Source of the DNA: Natronococcus sp. A-GB7
Lineage (GTDB): Archaea > Halobacteriota > Halobacteria > Halobacteriales > Natrialbaceae
NCBI RefSeq assembly: GCF_029688865.1
Contig: NZ_JARUKV010000003.1
Location: 1 to 64,000, forward strand
DNA length: 64,000 bases
Direction of reading: 5' to 3'
The first letter of the stretch is position 1. The number at the start of each line of letters is the position of its first letter. The notes below the pieces were generated by a model. The model ran no database searches. It was not told the origin of the DNA and saw only the letters and a program-made list of their open reading frames with translations. The translations under genes were made by a program, and so were the position numbers. This document shows positions 16,926 through 25,394 of the stretch, one piece after another.

Positions 16926-17345
16926 ATGGGTACGATCTTCACGCAGATCGTCGAGGGAGAGATCCCGGCACGCATCGTCTACGAGGACGAGACCACCGTC
17001 GCCTTCCTCGACGCCAACCCGCTGGCGCCCGGCCACACGCTGGTGATCCCGAAAGACGAGTACGAGCGGCTGAACGACGTTCCCGACGACGTCGCGACGG
17101 ACCTCTACGCGACGATTCACAGACTGGTTCCTGCCGTCGAGGAAGCCGTCGACGCCGACGCCTCGACGGTCGCGTTCAACAACGGCGAGGAAGCCGGCCA
17201 GGAGGTCCCCCACGTTCACTGCCACATCGTTCCCCGGTTCGAGGGCGACGGCGGCGGCCCGATCCACGGCGTCGCGGGTGAGGCGCCCGATCTCGCCGAC
17301 GACGAACTCGACGACATCGCTGCCGACATCGAGTCCCGGATCTGA
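16926..17345 (+). CDS. HIT-family nucleotide hydrolase/transferase
   Basis: A 139-residue histidine-triad protein. The motif HVHCHIVPR (H96, H98, H100) provides the catalytic triad, and the N-terminal IFTQIVEGEIPA and APGHTLVIPK segments are typical of HIT proteins. Members cleave dinucleoside polyphosphates or AMP-lysine-like adducts; the natural substrate here is unknown. The start ATG 16926 cuts off a long non-homologous upstream extension. It is part of a rightward run after UDG and Rieske. Confidence 0.9.
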   Translation: MGTIFTQIVEGEIPARIVYEDETTVAFLDANPLAPGHTLVIPKDEYERLNDVPDDVATDLYATIHRLVPAVEEAVDADASTVAFNNGEEAGQEVPHVHCHIVPRFEGDGGGPIHGVAGEAPDLADDELDDIAADIESRI

Positions 17346-17387
17346 CCCGGCCGTGACAGTTTTGAACCCCTCGTGTGAGAGTCGCGT

Positions 17388-17618
17388 ATGGTAGTTCCCG
17401 ACGTTGGCGCTCGAGTGCGAGCCAACCCCGTCGCGGCGACGATCGAACTCGCGAGCGTCTGCGTCGCCGCGCTGTTGCTCGTCGGGACCGTCTCGCTTCT
17501 CATGGGCGGGCTCCCGATCCGCGCCGAGTGGCCCTGGCTGCTCGTCGTCGGCGTCGGCGCCGCGTTCGTCCTCTTCTGGACGACTCTCGTCCCGGCGTAC
17601 GAACGGACCCTACGGTAG
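17388..17618 (+). CDS. Small two-helix membrane protein
   Basis: A 76-residue protein with two hydrophobic helices (residues ~18-40 and ~48-68) joined by a short loop. It is not assignable to a known function. It lies 42 nt after the HIT gene and ends 9 nt inside the 3' end of the convergent prepilin peptidase gene, so transcripts overlap at their 3' ends. Confidence 0.6.
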   Translation: MVVPDVGARVRANPVAATIELASVCVAALLLVGTVSLLMGGLPIRAEWPWLLVVGVGAAFVLFWTTLVPAYERTLR

Positions 17619-18611
17619 GATCCCGGACAGCACGTCGCCGTAGGTGAGCGCGACGACGAGTCCGAGAAACAGCGGGACGAGGAAGGGCATTCCCGGCGAG
17701 ATCCAGACCCGATCACGGGCCGCCAGCGTCTCGAGCCCGTCCCGGAGTTCCGACGCCGACGTCCCGTACGCCGTGCCCTCGATATCCTCGAGGAACCGTT
17801 CGGCGCCCCAGGGGTCGTCGTACTCGCGTGATCGGTCGCCCCCGTCTCGGACCGGCTCCTCGAGGGCGGGACTCACGTCGTCATCCGATCCGTCGGCGAC
17901 GGCGCCGTCGGTCGGCGGGTTCGGTTCGTCGGGAAGCGTGTCGGGATCCCGGTACCGATCGGGCTGCTCCTGAAGTCGCGCGAGCGTCAGGCCGCGCCAC
18001 CGCAGGTACATCCGGAGGGCGTCGAGGTCGAGCCCGCCACCCCCGTCGTCGCCGGGCGCCGAGAGCAGTTTGCCGTGGGTCGTCGGCACCCGTTCCCAGG
18101 GAACGGGTCGGCCGACGAAGACGAGTCGCGTGAGGCGACCGGCGGCGACGTTGCGGGCCGCCAGGGCGAGCGGAATCGCGAGTGCGACGAGGACGGCGTT
18201 GGTCAGGATCGTAAACGAGAACGTCCCGAGCGGCGACGTCGCGACGGGGGTCGACCAGGGGCCGAGGACGTACTGCGGCGTCGTCGGAAACAGGAGCGCG
18301 AGTACCAGCAGCGCCTTCCCGTCCGCACCGCCGAACGCGCCGAACCACCAGCACAGGTACGCGAAGGGGACAACGAAGCCGAGGCTGATCGCCGCCGGAA
18401 CGAGAAACTCGTACTGCCAGACGGCGGGACCGGCGGTCCGGGCTACGAGGGCGTCCCACAGCAGGAGGACCGCCCCGAGCAGCGCCAGCGGAATCCAGAG
18501 CGCACTCGAGATCCGCCTGGTCCTGACGTCGCGAACGGCGGCCCAGCCGAAGACCGGAACGGCGAGGAGTCTGAGCAGATCCGGAACCGTCGTGACGTCG
18601 AGGGGTGTCAC
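17610..18611 (-). CDS. Prepilin peptidase (A24 family, PibD/FlaK-like)
   Basis: A 333-residue integral membrane aspartic peptidase. The two catalytic aspartates are D28 (AAVRDVRTRRI) and D97 in GGADGK, the GxGD-type motif. These enzymes cleave the class III signals of archaeal pilins and archaellins. There are about six membrane helices plus a large hydrophilic insert (about residues 170-300) before the last helix, typical of haloarchaeal members. No pilin genes are nearby. The start ATG 18611 gives MTPLDVTTVPDLLR. Confidence 0.9.
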   Translation of the reverse strand: MTPLDVTTVPDLLRLLAVPVFGWAAVRDVRTRRISSALWIPLALLGAVLLLWDALVARTAGPAVWQYEFLVPAAISLGFVVPFAYLCWWFGAFGGADGKALLVLALLFPTTPQYVLGPWSTPVATSPLGTFSFTILTNAVLVALAIPLALAARNVAAGRLTRLVFVGRPVPWERVPTTHGKLLSAPGDDGGGGLDLDALRMYLRWRGLTLARLQEQPDRYRDPDTLPDEPNPPTDGAVADGSDDDVSPALEEPVRDGGDRSREYDDPWGAERFLEDIEGTAYGTSASELRDGLETLAARDRVWISPGMPFLVPLFLGLVVALTYGDVLSGILP

Positions 18612-18757
18612 GCCTGGGTACTCTCGAGCGCGACGGCGTTATCTTTTCGGCCACGGAGGTAGTTGCTTCCTCACGAATTTGGATAGATAAGAAGTAGGTG
18701 CAACGGACTGCTCGTACCGAACGAAGCGGTTCGCCACCGAACAGTGCTGCTGTGGGC

Positions 18758-19870
18758 TCAGCCCCTCGTTTCGTTTGCAGCGACGAGACGCTGCCGTTCG
18801 TTTTCGTCGGCGTCGAAGACCGCGATCCGATCCCGTGGGAGTTCGACCGCGACTCGCTCGCCCGCTGTCGGCGGGTCGTCGGTGAGCTCGACGACGAGTT
18901 CGTCACCGGTTTCGGTTCGAACGGTCACGTCGTACCGGCGACCGACGTCCGCGACGGTTACGACCTCGCCCGGGATCGAGAGTCTCGTTCCGCTGGCTCC
19001 GGCGGCTTCAGGGGGAGAGATCGACAGATCCGCCGGACGGACGTGGCACGTGACCGACGCTCCCGTCGGCGGAGAACGGACGCTGCTTTGCAGTTCGAGC
19101 TCCCGGTCGCCCACTGCGACGGTCGGCGGCTCTCGAGCGACGACGGTCGCCGGGAGCGCGTTCGATCGGCCGAGAAACGACGCCACGAACGGGGTCGGCG
19201 GCGATTCGTACAGCACCCGAGGGGTCGCGTTACCGGAGAGCCGACCCTCGTCCATCACGACGAGTCGGTCGGCGAGCGCCATCGCCTCCTCCTGATCGTG
19301 GGTGACGAACAGGGTCGTCACCCCGGTTTCGTCCTGGATACGAGCGATCTCCTCCCGGAGCCGCTCGCGGAGCGTCCGATCGAGCGCCGACAGCGGTTCG
19401 TCGAGCAACAGCACGTCCGGTTGCGGGGCCAGCGCACGAGCCAGTTCGACCCGCCGCTGTTGCCCCCCGCTCAGTTCGGCGGGGTACGCGTCCCGCTGAT
19501 CGCGGAGGGCGACCAGCTCGAGGTACTCCGTCACCAGTTTCTCTCGTTCTCGAGCGCCGATATCGCCGGACGCGAGGCCGTAGGCGACGTTCTCGCCGAC
19601 GGTCATGTGGGGGTACAGCGTCGATTCCTGGAAGACGACGCCGACGCGACGCGCTTCGGGCGGCTCCTCGGTGACGTCGCGGTCGCGAAGGCGGATCCGC
19701 CCCGCGGTCGGTCGGACGTGGCCCGCGATCGCCTGTACGATCGTCGTCTTCCCGCAGCCGCTGGGGCCGAGCAGCGCGACGAGTTCGCCCTCCTCGAGCC
19801 CGAACGAGACGTCGTCGACGGCCAGCTCGTCGCCGTATCGGTGGGTCAGCGACTCGAGCTCGAGAATCAT
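18758..19870 (-). CDS. wtpC: Tungstate/molybdate ABC transporter ATP-binding protein
   Basis: A 370-residue ABC ATPase. Walker A GPSGCGKT is at 35-42, the signature LSGGQ at 133-137 and Walker B LLLDEP at 154-159. A C-terminal TOBE-like domain (about 285-350) is typical of ModC/WtpC, where it binds oxyanion or regulates. It overlaps the permease stop by 4 nt (ATGA) and is last in a three-gene operon. Tungstate versus molybdate cannot be settled by sequence alone, so the symbol is provisional. Confidence 0.85.
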   Translation of the reverse strand: MILELESLTHRYGDELAVDDVSFGLEEGELVALLGPSGCGKTTIVQAIAGHVRPTAGRIRLRDRDVTEEPPEARRVGVVFQESTLYPHMTVGENVAYGLASGDIGAREREKLVTEYLELVALRDQRDAYPAELSGGQQRRVELARALAPQPDVLLLDEPLSALDRTLRERLREEIARIQDETGVTTLFVTHDQEEAMALADRLVVMDEGRLSGNATPRVLYESPPTPFVASFLGRSNALPATVVAREPPTVAVGDRELELQSSVRSPPTGASVTCHVRPADLSISPPEAAGASGTRLSIPGEVVTVADVGRRYDVTVRTETGDELVVELTDDPPTAGERVAVELPRDRIAVFDADENERQRLVAANETRG

Positions 19871-20685
19871 CGGTCGATCACCGTCGGCACGCGGCCGAAC
19901 CGCTGGACCGCCGCGAGGACGGCCAGCGTGATGCCGAGCAGCGCCAGCGCGAGCGGGACGATCGCGTCGATACCGCCGGCGATGAACTCCACCCAGATCC
20001 GTGTCGGCATCGTCCGCGGGTTGTACGCGACCATCATCGTCGCGCCGAACTCGCCGATCGCCCGCGCGAACGTCAGGACGATCCCCGCGACGATCGCGCC
20101 GCGAGCCAGCGGTAGCGAGACGTTCCAGAACGTCGAGAGCGGCCCGTAGCCGAGCGATCGGGAGGCCTGTTCCAGCCGTTCGTCGACCGCGCCGAACCCG
20201 GCACGAGCGGTGATGATCACGAACGGCGCAGCGACGAACGTCTGTGCGAGGATCACGCCGAGCAGGCTATCGGTAAGCGGGATGCCGACCGCCGCGGCGG
20301 CGGCGCCGATGGGGGTGAACCGGCCGACGGCGGTAAGCAGCATCGCGCCGCCGACGACCGGCGGGACGATCAGCGGCAGGATCACCAGCGCCTCGACGAG
20401 CCGCTTTCCGACGAACGACCTGCGGGCGAGGACGTACGCAAGCGGGACCCCGAGGACGGTCGAGATCGCCGTCGAAACGGGAGCGGTAAGCAGCGAGTTG
20501 CGGATCGCCACCCGGGCCTCCGGCGTCGACAGCTCCCCGACGACGTCGACCGCGCCGGTTCGGGCCAGGAACGCGACGAACGGGATCGCGAAGTAGACGA
20601 GGACGAGTCCGCCCAGCAGCGCGGGAACGAGCAGTTCAGGCAGCCGGCTCGAGCCACGGGTCGGGAAGCGCCTGGCGAGGCTCAC
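19867..20685 (-). CDS. wtpB: Tungstate/molybdate ABC transporter permease
   Basis: A 272-residue permease with six membrane helices. The ABC permease EAA-type loop is present near EQASRSLGYGPLSTFWNVSL, which should contact the ATPase. Homology is to WtpB/ModB/CysU-type permeases. It starts at ATG 20685, overlapping the binding-protein gene by 4 nt, and overlaps the ATPase gene likewise, so the three are translationally coupled. Confidence 0.85.
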   Translation of the reverse strand: MSLARRFPTRGSSRLPELLVPALLGGLVLVYFAIPFVAFLARTGAVDVVGELSTPEARVAIRNSLLTAPVSTAISTVLGVPLAYVLARRSFVGKRLVEALVILPLIVPPVVGGAMLLTAVGRFTPIGAAAAAVGIPLTDSLLGVILAQTFVAAPFVIITARAGFGAVDERLEQASRSLGYGPLSTFWNVSLPLARGAIVAGIVLTFARAIGEFGATMMVAYNPRTMPTRIWVEFIAGGIDAIVPLALALLGITLAVLAAVQRFGRVPTVIDR

Positions 20686-21632
20686 GCGTCGATCGCCTCC
20701 GGGAGGTCGCCTTCGGGACGCGGAAGGCTGTCGCCGACGGTCAGCCCGGCCTCGACCAGCGGGTCGGATTCGTCGGCAAGGAACTGGACGAGGTCGCGAC
20801 CCGCGTCCGGTTCGTCGGCCTCGTCGTTCACCGTGGCGTTGTACAACACCGGTCGCCCTTCCGCGGTGTACCCCTCCTCGTCGGTCGTGAACTCGACCGT
20901 CGCGTAGTGGTCGGCCAGCCCGGGCTCCCCGAAGTTGTACGCGTCGGGAAACTCGAGGAAGGGCATGCCGTGGTCGACCGCCATGTTCCGGTAGACGACG
21001 GACGCGGCTCGAGAGCCGCTCTCGACGCCCGCCATCATCTGGGGCTCGTCGGGTTCCTCGGAGACGAGCTCCAGCAACTCGTCGCGAAGCCCCTCGATAC
21101 CGTGCTCGGCTTCGGCCAGCTCGAACGCCTGGACGGCGCGGTAGCCGAGCGGATCGAGGTCGGGGTCACCGATGGAGATGTCGCCTTCCTCGGTCGCGAG
21201 CGCCAGCTCGTACCAGGGCTCGCCGTTCTCGAGTCCGCGTCCGAACGTCGTTTCCTCGTCGTACCCGATGCCGACGCTGTTGGTCGCGAACTCGACGTCC
21301 CAGTCGGTGAACTCGCCGTACAGTCGGTCCCGAAGCAGGGTCGCATCGGCGCTCACGATGACGTCGGGGTGTTTGGTACGATCCTCGACCATCCGCATGA
21401 CCGCGTTCGCCCCGTAGTACTCGCCGTGTACCTCGAACCCGGTTTCGTCCTCGAACGCTGGACCGACGTGGTCCTCGAACGTGTGAGCGAGGCTTCCGGC
21501 CGCCAGCACGCTGACCGACGCGGAGTCGCTGCCGAGACAGCCCGCCACGGCCGTTCCGGCGAGACCGCCCACTGTGGCGAGGACCGAACGACGGGTTCGA
21601 AGACCGCTGCCGCTACTCCCGTCCCGTGTCAT
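20682..21632 (-). CDS. wtpA: Tungstate/molybdate-binding lipoprotein
   Basis: A 316-residue periplasmic-type binding protein. The N-terminus has a Tat-like twin Arg (RTRRSVLATVGGLAG) followed by a lipobox ending AGC, so it is probably Tat-exported and lipid-anchored at about Cys32. The mature part (SVLAAGSLAHTFE, HGEYYGANAVMRM, DVIVSADATLL) matches WtpA/ModA oxyanion binders. It is first in the wtpABC order. Upstream are paired 18-bp dyads that may be operators. A TATA-like TTTCATAC lies about 24-30 nt before the ATG. Confidence 0.9.
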   Translation of the reverse strand: MTRDGSSGSGLRTRRSVLATVGGLAGTAVAGCLGSDSASVSVLAAGSLAHTFEDHVGPAFEDETGFEVHGEYYGANAVMRMVEDRTKHPDVIVSADATLLRDRLYGEFTDWDVEFATNSVGIGYDEETTFGRGLENGEPWYELALATEEGDISIGDPDLDPLGYRAVQAFELAEAEHGIEGLRDELLELVSEEPDEPQMMAGVESGSRAASVVYRNMAVDHGMPFLEFPDAYNFGEPGLADHYATVEFTTDEEGYTAEGRPVLYNATVNDEADEPDAGRDLVQFLADESDPLVEAGLTVGDSLPRPEGDLPEAIDA

Positions 21633-21659
21633 ACACCACTCTCTGTATACGGACAGTAT

Positions 21660-21677
21660 GAAACCTCGTACAGTTTC
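21660..21677. promoter_or_regulatory. Operator-like dyad 1 upstream of wtpA
   Basis: GAAAC at 21660-21664 and GTTTC at 21673-21677 form an inverted repeat separated by 8 nt that includes GTAC. It lies immediately upstream of the probable TATA element of wtpA, where an archaeal activator or repressor could contact the promoter. Confidence 0.5.
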
Positions 21678-21691
21678 CTACTGGCTAAGAA

Positions 21692-21709
21692 GAAACCCGT
21701 ACTGGTTTC
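21692..21709. promoter_or_regulatory. Operator-like dyad 2 upstream of wtpA
   Basis: GAAACC (21692-21697) and GGTTTC (21704-21709) form a near-perfect 18-bp palindrome centred on GTAC. It repeats the pattern of dyad 1 with a start-to-start spacing of 32 bp, about three helical turns, so two dimers could bind on one DNA face. Confidence 0.55.
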
Positions 21710-21966
21710 GTAGACGGTGATAGCAGGCCCGGGAACAGAAACGCGGTCGCTGCTGACCTCGAGCTGTCGCGGCGTTGTTAGGAATCCACGATCGTCGAAA
21801 GCCGTACCTTCGCGGGAACGGAATCGGTATCGATCGATCCACAACTCTCACTGCTACTGATAGTTGAACGCCGGGGACGATCGACCGATAGCCGAGTCGC
21901 TGATGCCGCGTATTTCAGTCTACCCAACAATAAATAAAACCGATATCGTGCGGTCTACGCGGCCGA
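21710..21966. other. Gap upstream of the tungstate operon, no gene
   Basis: Together with the dyads this forms a 334-nt gap between wtpA and the ferredoxin gene. I see no coding frame. An A+T-rich part near 21920-21945 (CAATAAATAAAACC) lies just past the ferredoxin stop; on the minus strand its T-rich run could act as a terminator. Confidence 0.4.
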
Positions 21967-22356
21967 TTAGATGACGCGGTTCTGCAGGTAGTCGAGGTGC
22001 TTCGCGTTGTAGACGATCTGAACCTCGTCGGTCTCGGCGGAACCGATGCAGGTCAGACGGACGTTCTTGTCCTCGACCTCCTCGTCCGAGAGGATCTGCT
22101 GCATGTCCATGTCGATCTCGCCCTCGTAGACGATCGCTGCGCAGTTCGCACAGGCGCCCGCACGGCAGGAGAAGGGCCAGTCGTAGCCCTGCGCCTCGGC
22201 GGCCTCGAGGATGTACTCGCCCTCGGCGACGTCGAGGGTTCCGTAATCCTCCTCGTCGAGGCCGGCGTCGGCGGCTTCGTCGAAGAGGTCGTCGTCGTCC
22301 ATTTCCCAGCCCTGGTCGTCCAGCACTTCGTAGTTGAGGTATTCTACCGTGGGCAT
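21967..22356 (-). CDS. Halophilic plant-type 2Fe-2S ferredoxin
   Basis: A 129-residue ferredoxin. The cluster ligands are C64, C69, C72 ([10 protein letters not shown]) and C103 (LTCIGS). Residues ~10-45 carry the extra acidic insertion typical of halophilic ferredoxins, which stabilises them in high salt. In haloarchaea this protein takes electrons from 2-oxoacid:ferredoxin oxidoreductases. ATG 22356 is preferred over 22359 because homologues start [15 protein letters not shown] box (TATAGC on the plus strand, 22384-22389) lies about 30 nt upstream. Monocistronic. Confidence 0.95.
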   Translation of the reverse strand: MPTVEYLNYEVLDDQGWEMDDDDLFDEAADAGLDEEDYGTLDVAEGEYILEAAEAQGYDWPFSCRAGACANCAAIVYEGEIDMDMQQILSDEEVEDKNVRLTCIGSAETDEVQIVYNAKHLDYLQNRVI

Positions 22357-22382
22357 CACACGACGGTTCGAGTCCCGCCTTG

Positions 22383-22390
22383 GTATAGCT
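22383..22390 (-). promoter_or_regulatory. TATA box for the ferredoxin gene
   Basis: On the minus strand this reads AGCTATAC, about 27-34 nt before ATG 22356, consistent with a leaderless or near-leaderless transcript. Confidence 0.5.
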
Positions 22391-22517
22391 TGCTGTTCGA
22401 TCCGAGGCGCTGCCGGCCACTGCAGGCGTCTACCACTTAATTACGGAACCGGCGAGCAAGTCGGACCGATCGGGGGTCGGACTCGAGTTCGGGCGCGCGG
22501 CCGAACTCGAGGCGCGA

Positions 22518-23699
22518 TCAGAGCCCGAAGATCGGAACGAATCGGAACGTCAGGAACGCGCCGACCGTCGAGATGATGGGGACGACGTTTTGCATCAGGA
22601 CGACGCGGGCCGTCGTCGAGGGATCGAAGAGGTCGGACGCCTGCGGGATGTCTGCGGGTTCCTCCTCGCCGATTTCGGGCGAGCGTTCGCCTTCCTCCTC
22701 GGCGGTCAGGGCGCCGACGGAGACCCTTGTTTCCTCGCCGGCCCTGGCGTCCGAGAGCGTCGTCGTTCTGGTGGCTCGACCCCAGCCGAGCCCGATGATG
22801 CTCATCGTCGCGATGACGACGAAACTCGCGGGAATGCCGATCCACGAGAGTCCGATAACGATCCCCGAACTGATAACCGCGACGACGATCGCGGCGGTCA
22901 GCGGAAGGTTCGTGATATCGTTGCCGAGCGTGTCGAGCGTCCGTCGGGCGATGGTGAAACAGCCGACGGCGACGGCCGCGGAGCCGATCAGGATCAGCGG
23001 AATCATGTCGACGTCGCCGGTGCCGTAGATCGGTGCGATGGCGTTAGCGATGTTGCTCGTCCCCGAGGAAAAGGCCATCAGACAGCCGATCGCGACGACG
23101 ACGAGCGCGCCCGTGATCTCGCGGCGATCGGCGTCGTCCCCGAACCGGAGCTGCGGGGCGAACCCCGATCGGTCGACCGTTATCATCTCGCGTCCCTCCC
23201 GGTTGCCCTCGATGGCGACCCAGGCGTTGATCTGCGGGTAGAAGTAGCGGCCGACGACGCCGGCCACCCAGAACCCGATGATCGGAGCGACGATCCACCA
23301 GATGACGATTTCGCCGAGGACGGCGAAGTCGAGTTCGCCGGTCGCCAACCCGAGCGCGGCGATCGCTCCGACCGCGGTCATCGACGTGGAGGCGGGGACG
23401 CCGGCGTAGTTGCCGATGAACAGCGCACCGCCGATGAAGAAGAGGACGGCGACGTTCGAACGCATCGTAAAGATCGCCGTGTCGGTGACCAGTTCCGCGC
23501 CGAGCGTGTCGACGACGTTCGGGCCGATGGTGATCGCGCCGATGAAGAAGAAGATCGACATCAGCGCGGCAGCCATCAGCTTCGTGATGACGTTCGCTCC
23601 GACCGCCGGTCCGAAGGCGGGGCCGGTCGTTGCACCGCCGATATTGTAGCCGACGAACATCGCAACGAGAAGCCCCACGATAAGCAGTACTTCTGTCAC
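22518..23699 (-). CDS. PiT-family inorganic phosphate permease, copy 1
   Basis: A 393-residue sodium/phosphate-type permease of the PiT family with about ten membrane helices. Two halves each carry the PiT signature region (GANVITKLMAAA near the N-terminus; SSGTSNIANAIAP in the second half). A hydrophilic loop with acidic residues (about 340-365) precedes the last helix. The start is taken as GTG 23699, giving VTEVLLIVGLLVAMFVGYN; the longer frame extends into non-membrane sequence. It is a close paralogue of the gene at 25395-26558 and is divergent from the repeat-protein gene. Confidence 0.88.
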   Translation of the reverse strand: MTEVLLIVGLLVAMFVGYNIGGATTGPAFGPAVGANVITKLMAAALMSIFFFIGAITIGPNVVDTLGAELVTDTAIFTMRSNVAVLFFIGGALFIGNYAGVPASTSMTAVGAIAALGLATGELDFAVLGEIVIWWIVAPIIGFWVAGVVGRYFYPQINAWVAIEGNREGREMITVDRSGFAPQLRFGDDADRREITGALVVVAIGCLMAFSSGTSNIANAIAPIYGTGDVDMIPLILIGSAAVAVGCFTIARRTLDTLGNDITNLPLTAAIVVAVISSGIVIGLSWIGIPASFVVIATMSIIGLGWGRATRTTTLSDARAGEETRVSVGALTAEEEGERSPEIGEEEPADIPQASDLFDPSTTARVVLMQNVVPIISTVGAFLTFRFVPIFGL

Positions 23700-24116
23700 A
23701 GTACTAGCCACAGGATCCGTCCGTAAAAACACGCCTATTTGCGGCGTACCCGGCGACCGTACCCGCCTCGAGTCGATGCTGTCATCAGTGTGTCTCGAAA
23801 CGGTACGGGTTCGTTGCGAAGCCCGTCGGCGTTCCGCACAGAAGCAAAGCGACGCTTCGAGACGGCCGTGATACCGGACGATTCGCTCGATACCGGGGGA
23901 GTTCCCGAACCGCTCCTTCGACGGTTCGTGAGAGGGTTCGATCCTAAAGAACTTCAACAGTCATACCCTGGAATACAGTATCATGTACGCCGATCGGAAA
24001 CTCGTCTCGAGGAATCGTCAGGGAAGGACCGGAACGGGTCCGCAGGGGGACGAAGAGTTCGCTATCGACGAGCGTTCGAAAACCGTCCGATCCACGCGTG
24101 TCGGTGGCGGTCGGCT
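23700..24116. other. Long gap between phosphate permease and repeat-protein genes
   Basis: This 417-nt gap lies between divergent genes. On the minus strand a TATA-like GTTTTTACG lies about 23-31 nt before the permease GTG. An A+T-richer stretch at about 23942-23987 may hold the promoter of the rightward gene, which would leave a leader of about 100 nt. A frame runs open through here (from 23739), but its composition is unlike protein. Confidence 0.45.
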
Positions 24117-24869
24117 ATGCTAAACCCGGTTCGGGTCGACGCGGCCGTCGACCTCGCCTACGGAGCACTGATCGCGCTCTCGATCGTGCTGATCATGGTG
24201 CTCGGAACGAACGTCGGGATCGCGTTCGGAGTCGGCGTGTTCGCCTCGTACGTCGTCCACGTCGTCTGGAAGATGGCGCGCTTCGATCCCGATTGGATGA
24301 CCACAGCCGTTCAGGAATCGGTCGAAGAGAGTGTCGGCGAGACCGTCGAGGAACGGGTCGGCGAGACTGTCGAAGAAACCGTCGGTGAGACCGTCGAGAA
24401 AAGCGTCGAGGAGACCGTCGGCGAAACCGTCGAAGAGACCGTCGGCGAAACCGTCGAGGAGCGGGTCGGTGAGACCGTCGAGAGAAGCGTCGAAGAGAGC
24501 GTCGGTGAAACCGTCGAGGAGCGGGTCGGCGAAACCGTCGAAGAGACTGTCGAGGAGCAGGTCGGCGAAACCGTCGAGAAAAGCGTCGAAGAGACTGTCG
24601 GCGAAACCGTCGAGGAGAAGGTGGGAGAAACCGTCGAGAAGCGGGTCGGTGAGACCGTCGAGGAGGCCGTCGAGCGAACCGTCGGCAAACGCCTCGAGGA
24701 GATACAGGCGGAGGTCAAAGCCGTCGACGAACGAATCGATCGCCGGCCCCGAGAGGACGAGATCGAGGAACTTCTCGAGGACGACGACGGCGAGGGGACG
24801 GAACGCGACGACGGCAAGGAGACGGAGCACACCGACGACGAGCAGGCGGAGCGCACCGACGACGACTGA
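24117..24869 (+). CDS. Membrane-anchored V-x-E-x tetrapeptide-repeat protein
   Basis: A 250-residue protein I cannot assign to a family. Residues ~8-52 form two transmembrane helices. Residues 69-192 are 31 uninterrupted tetrapeptides, each beginning with Val (mostly VGET alternating with VEE[TRSK]), then LEEI. Residues ~193-225 look like a normal charged helix, and the last ~35 residues are an acidic Asp/Glu/Thr tail. The repeat should be a long Glu-rich helix, or an unusual solenoid, projecting from the membrane. Synonymous codon differences between units (GTC GGC/GGT, GAG/GAA) suggest an old repeat held by protein-level selection. It sits between two PiT phosphate permeases and beside a UspA gene. 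Confidence 0.75.
   Translation: MLNPVRVDAAVDLAYGALIALSIVLIMVLGTNVGIAFGVGVFASYVVHVVWKMARFDPDWMTTAVQESVEESVGETVEERVGETVEETVGETVEKSVEETVGETVEETVGETVEERVGETVERSVEESVGETVEERVGETVEETVEEQVGETVEKSVEETVGETVEEKVGETVEKRVGETVEEAVERTVGKRLEEIQAEVKAVDERIDRRPREDEIEELLEDDDGEGTERDDGKETEHTDDEQAERTDDD
24321..24692 (+). repeat. 31 tandem 12-bp units encoding V-x-E-x
   Basis: Every 12 bp begins with a Val codon (GTC, once GTG), with no insertion or deletion across 372 bp. Units usually alternate GTCGGCGAAACC-like and GTCGAGGAGCGG-like versions, giving an apparent 24-bp higher-order period. Departures from alternation (two VEE-type units in a row) occur about five times. Confidence 0.9.
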
Positions 24870-24928
24870 TCGACGTGTGAACGATTACGCTGTCGTTTCC
24901 GCGGCCGTTCGATTCGCTGCGTGAGCGG

Positions 24929-25354
24929 TCACCGAACGACGACCACCGGTACCGGCGACTGGTGGACGACCTTCTTCGCGACGTTGCCGACGTAGAGATT
25001 GTCGGCGATCGTCCCGCCGTGGCTGCCGATAACAACCGTCTCGTAGTCGTCGGCGCGGTTGATTATCGCGCGAACGGGATGGCCCAGCTCGTAGACGGTC
25101 TCGAGGTCTGCGTCACCGTCGGCGTCCGAAACGATCTCGCGCGCCCGTTCGAATATCGACCGCGCGGCTTCCTCCGCCGCTTCCTCGAGGTTGTCGGCGA
25201 GCGCGAGCCCCGTCGCTTTCCCCCACATCGACGACGGTTCGCCGACGACGGTCAGGACGGTTATCTCGGCGTCCGGATACACCTCGAGGGCGTACTCGAG
25301 GGCGTGTTCGCTCATCTCCGAGTCGTCCATCGGAACGAGAACGCGTGAGACCAT
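24929..25354 (-). CDS. Universal stress protein UspA family
   Basis: A 141-residue single-domain Usp. The N-terminal VLVPMDDSEMSEHALEYAL and the C-terminal ATP-binding loop GSHGGTIADNLYVGN, followed by PVPVVVV, are characteristic of the ATP-binding class. These proteins sense or buffer stress and nucleotide state, and in archaea often sit beside transporters. Here it lies 40 nt upstream of the start side of nothing else on its strand but only 40 nt past the PiT copy 2 stop, so it probably has its own promoter. A functional link to phosphate uptake is an inference from position. Confidence 0.9.
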   Translation of the reverse strand: MVSRVLVPMDDSEMSEHALEYALEVYPDAEITVLTVVGEPSSMWGKATGLALADNLEEAAEEAARSIFERAREIVSDADGDADLETVYELGHPVRAIINRADDYETVVIGSHGGTIADNLYVGNVAKKVVHQSPVPVVVVR

Positions 25355-25394
25355 ACGCGATCTACGTCGGGGCCGCGAATAAATCCGGAGGGAG

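Noticed and set aside
23739-24116. 126-codon N-terminal extension of the repeat-protein frame
   Set aside because: The extension is basic and non-membrane, whereas ATG 24117 starts directly before the two membrane helices.
24321-24692. Tandem repeat considered as a CRISPR or replication-origin iteron array
   Set aside because: Units are 12 bp, contiguous, strictly in frame and codon-synonymous, so it is a protein repeat. No Orc1/Cdc6 gene is present.
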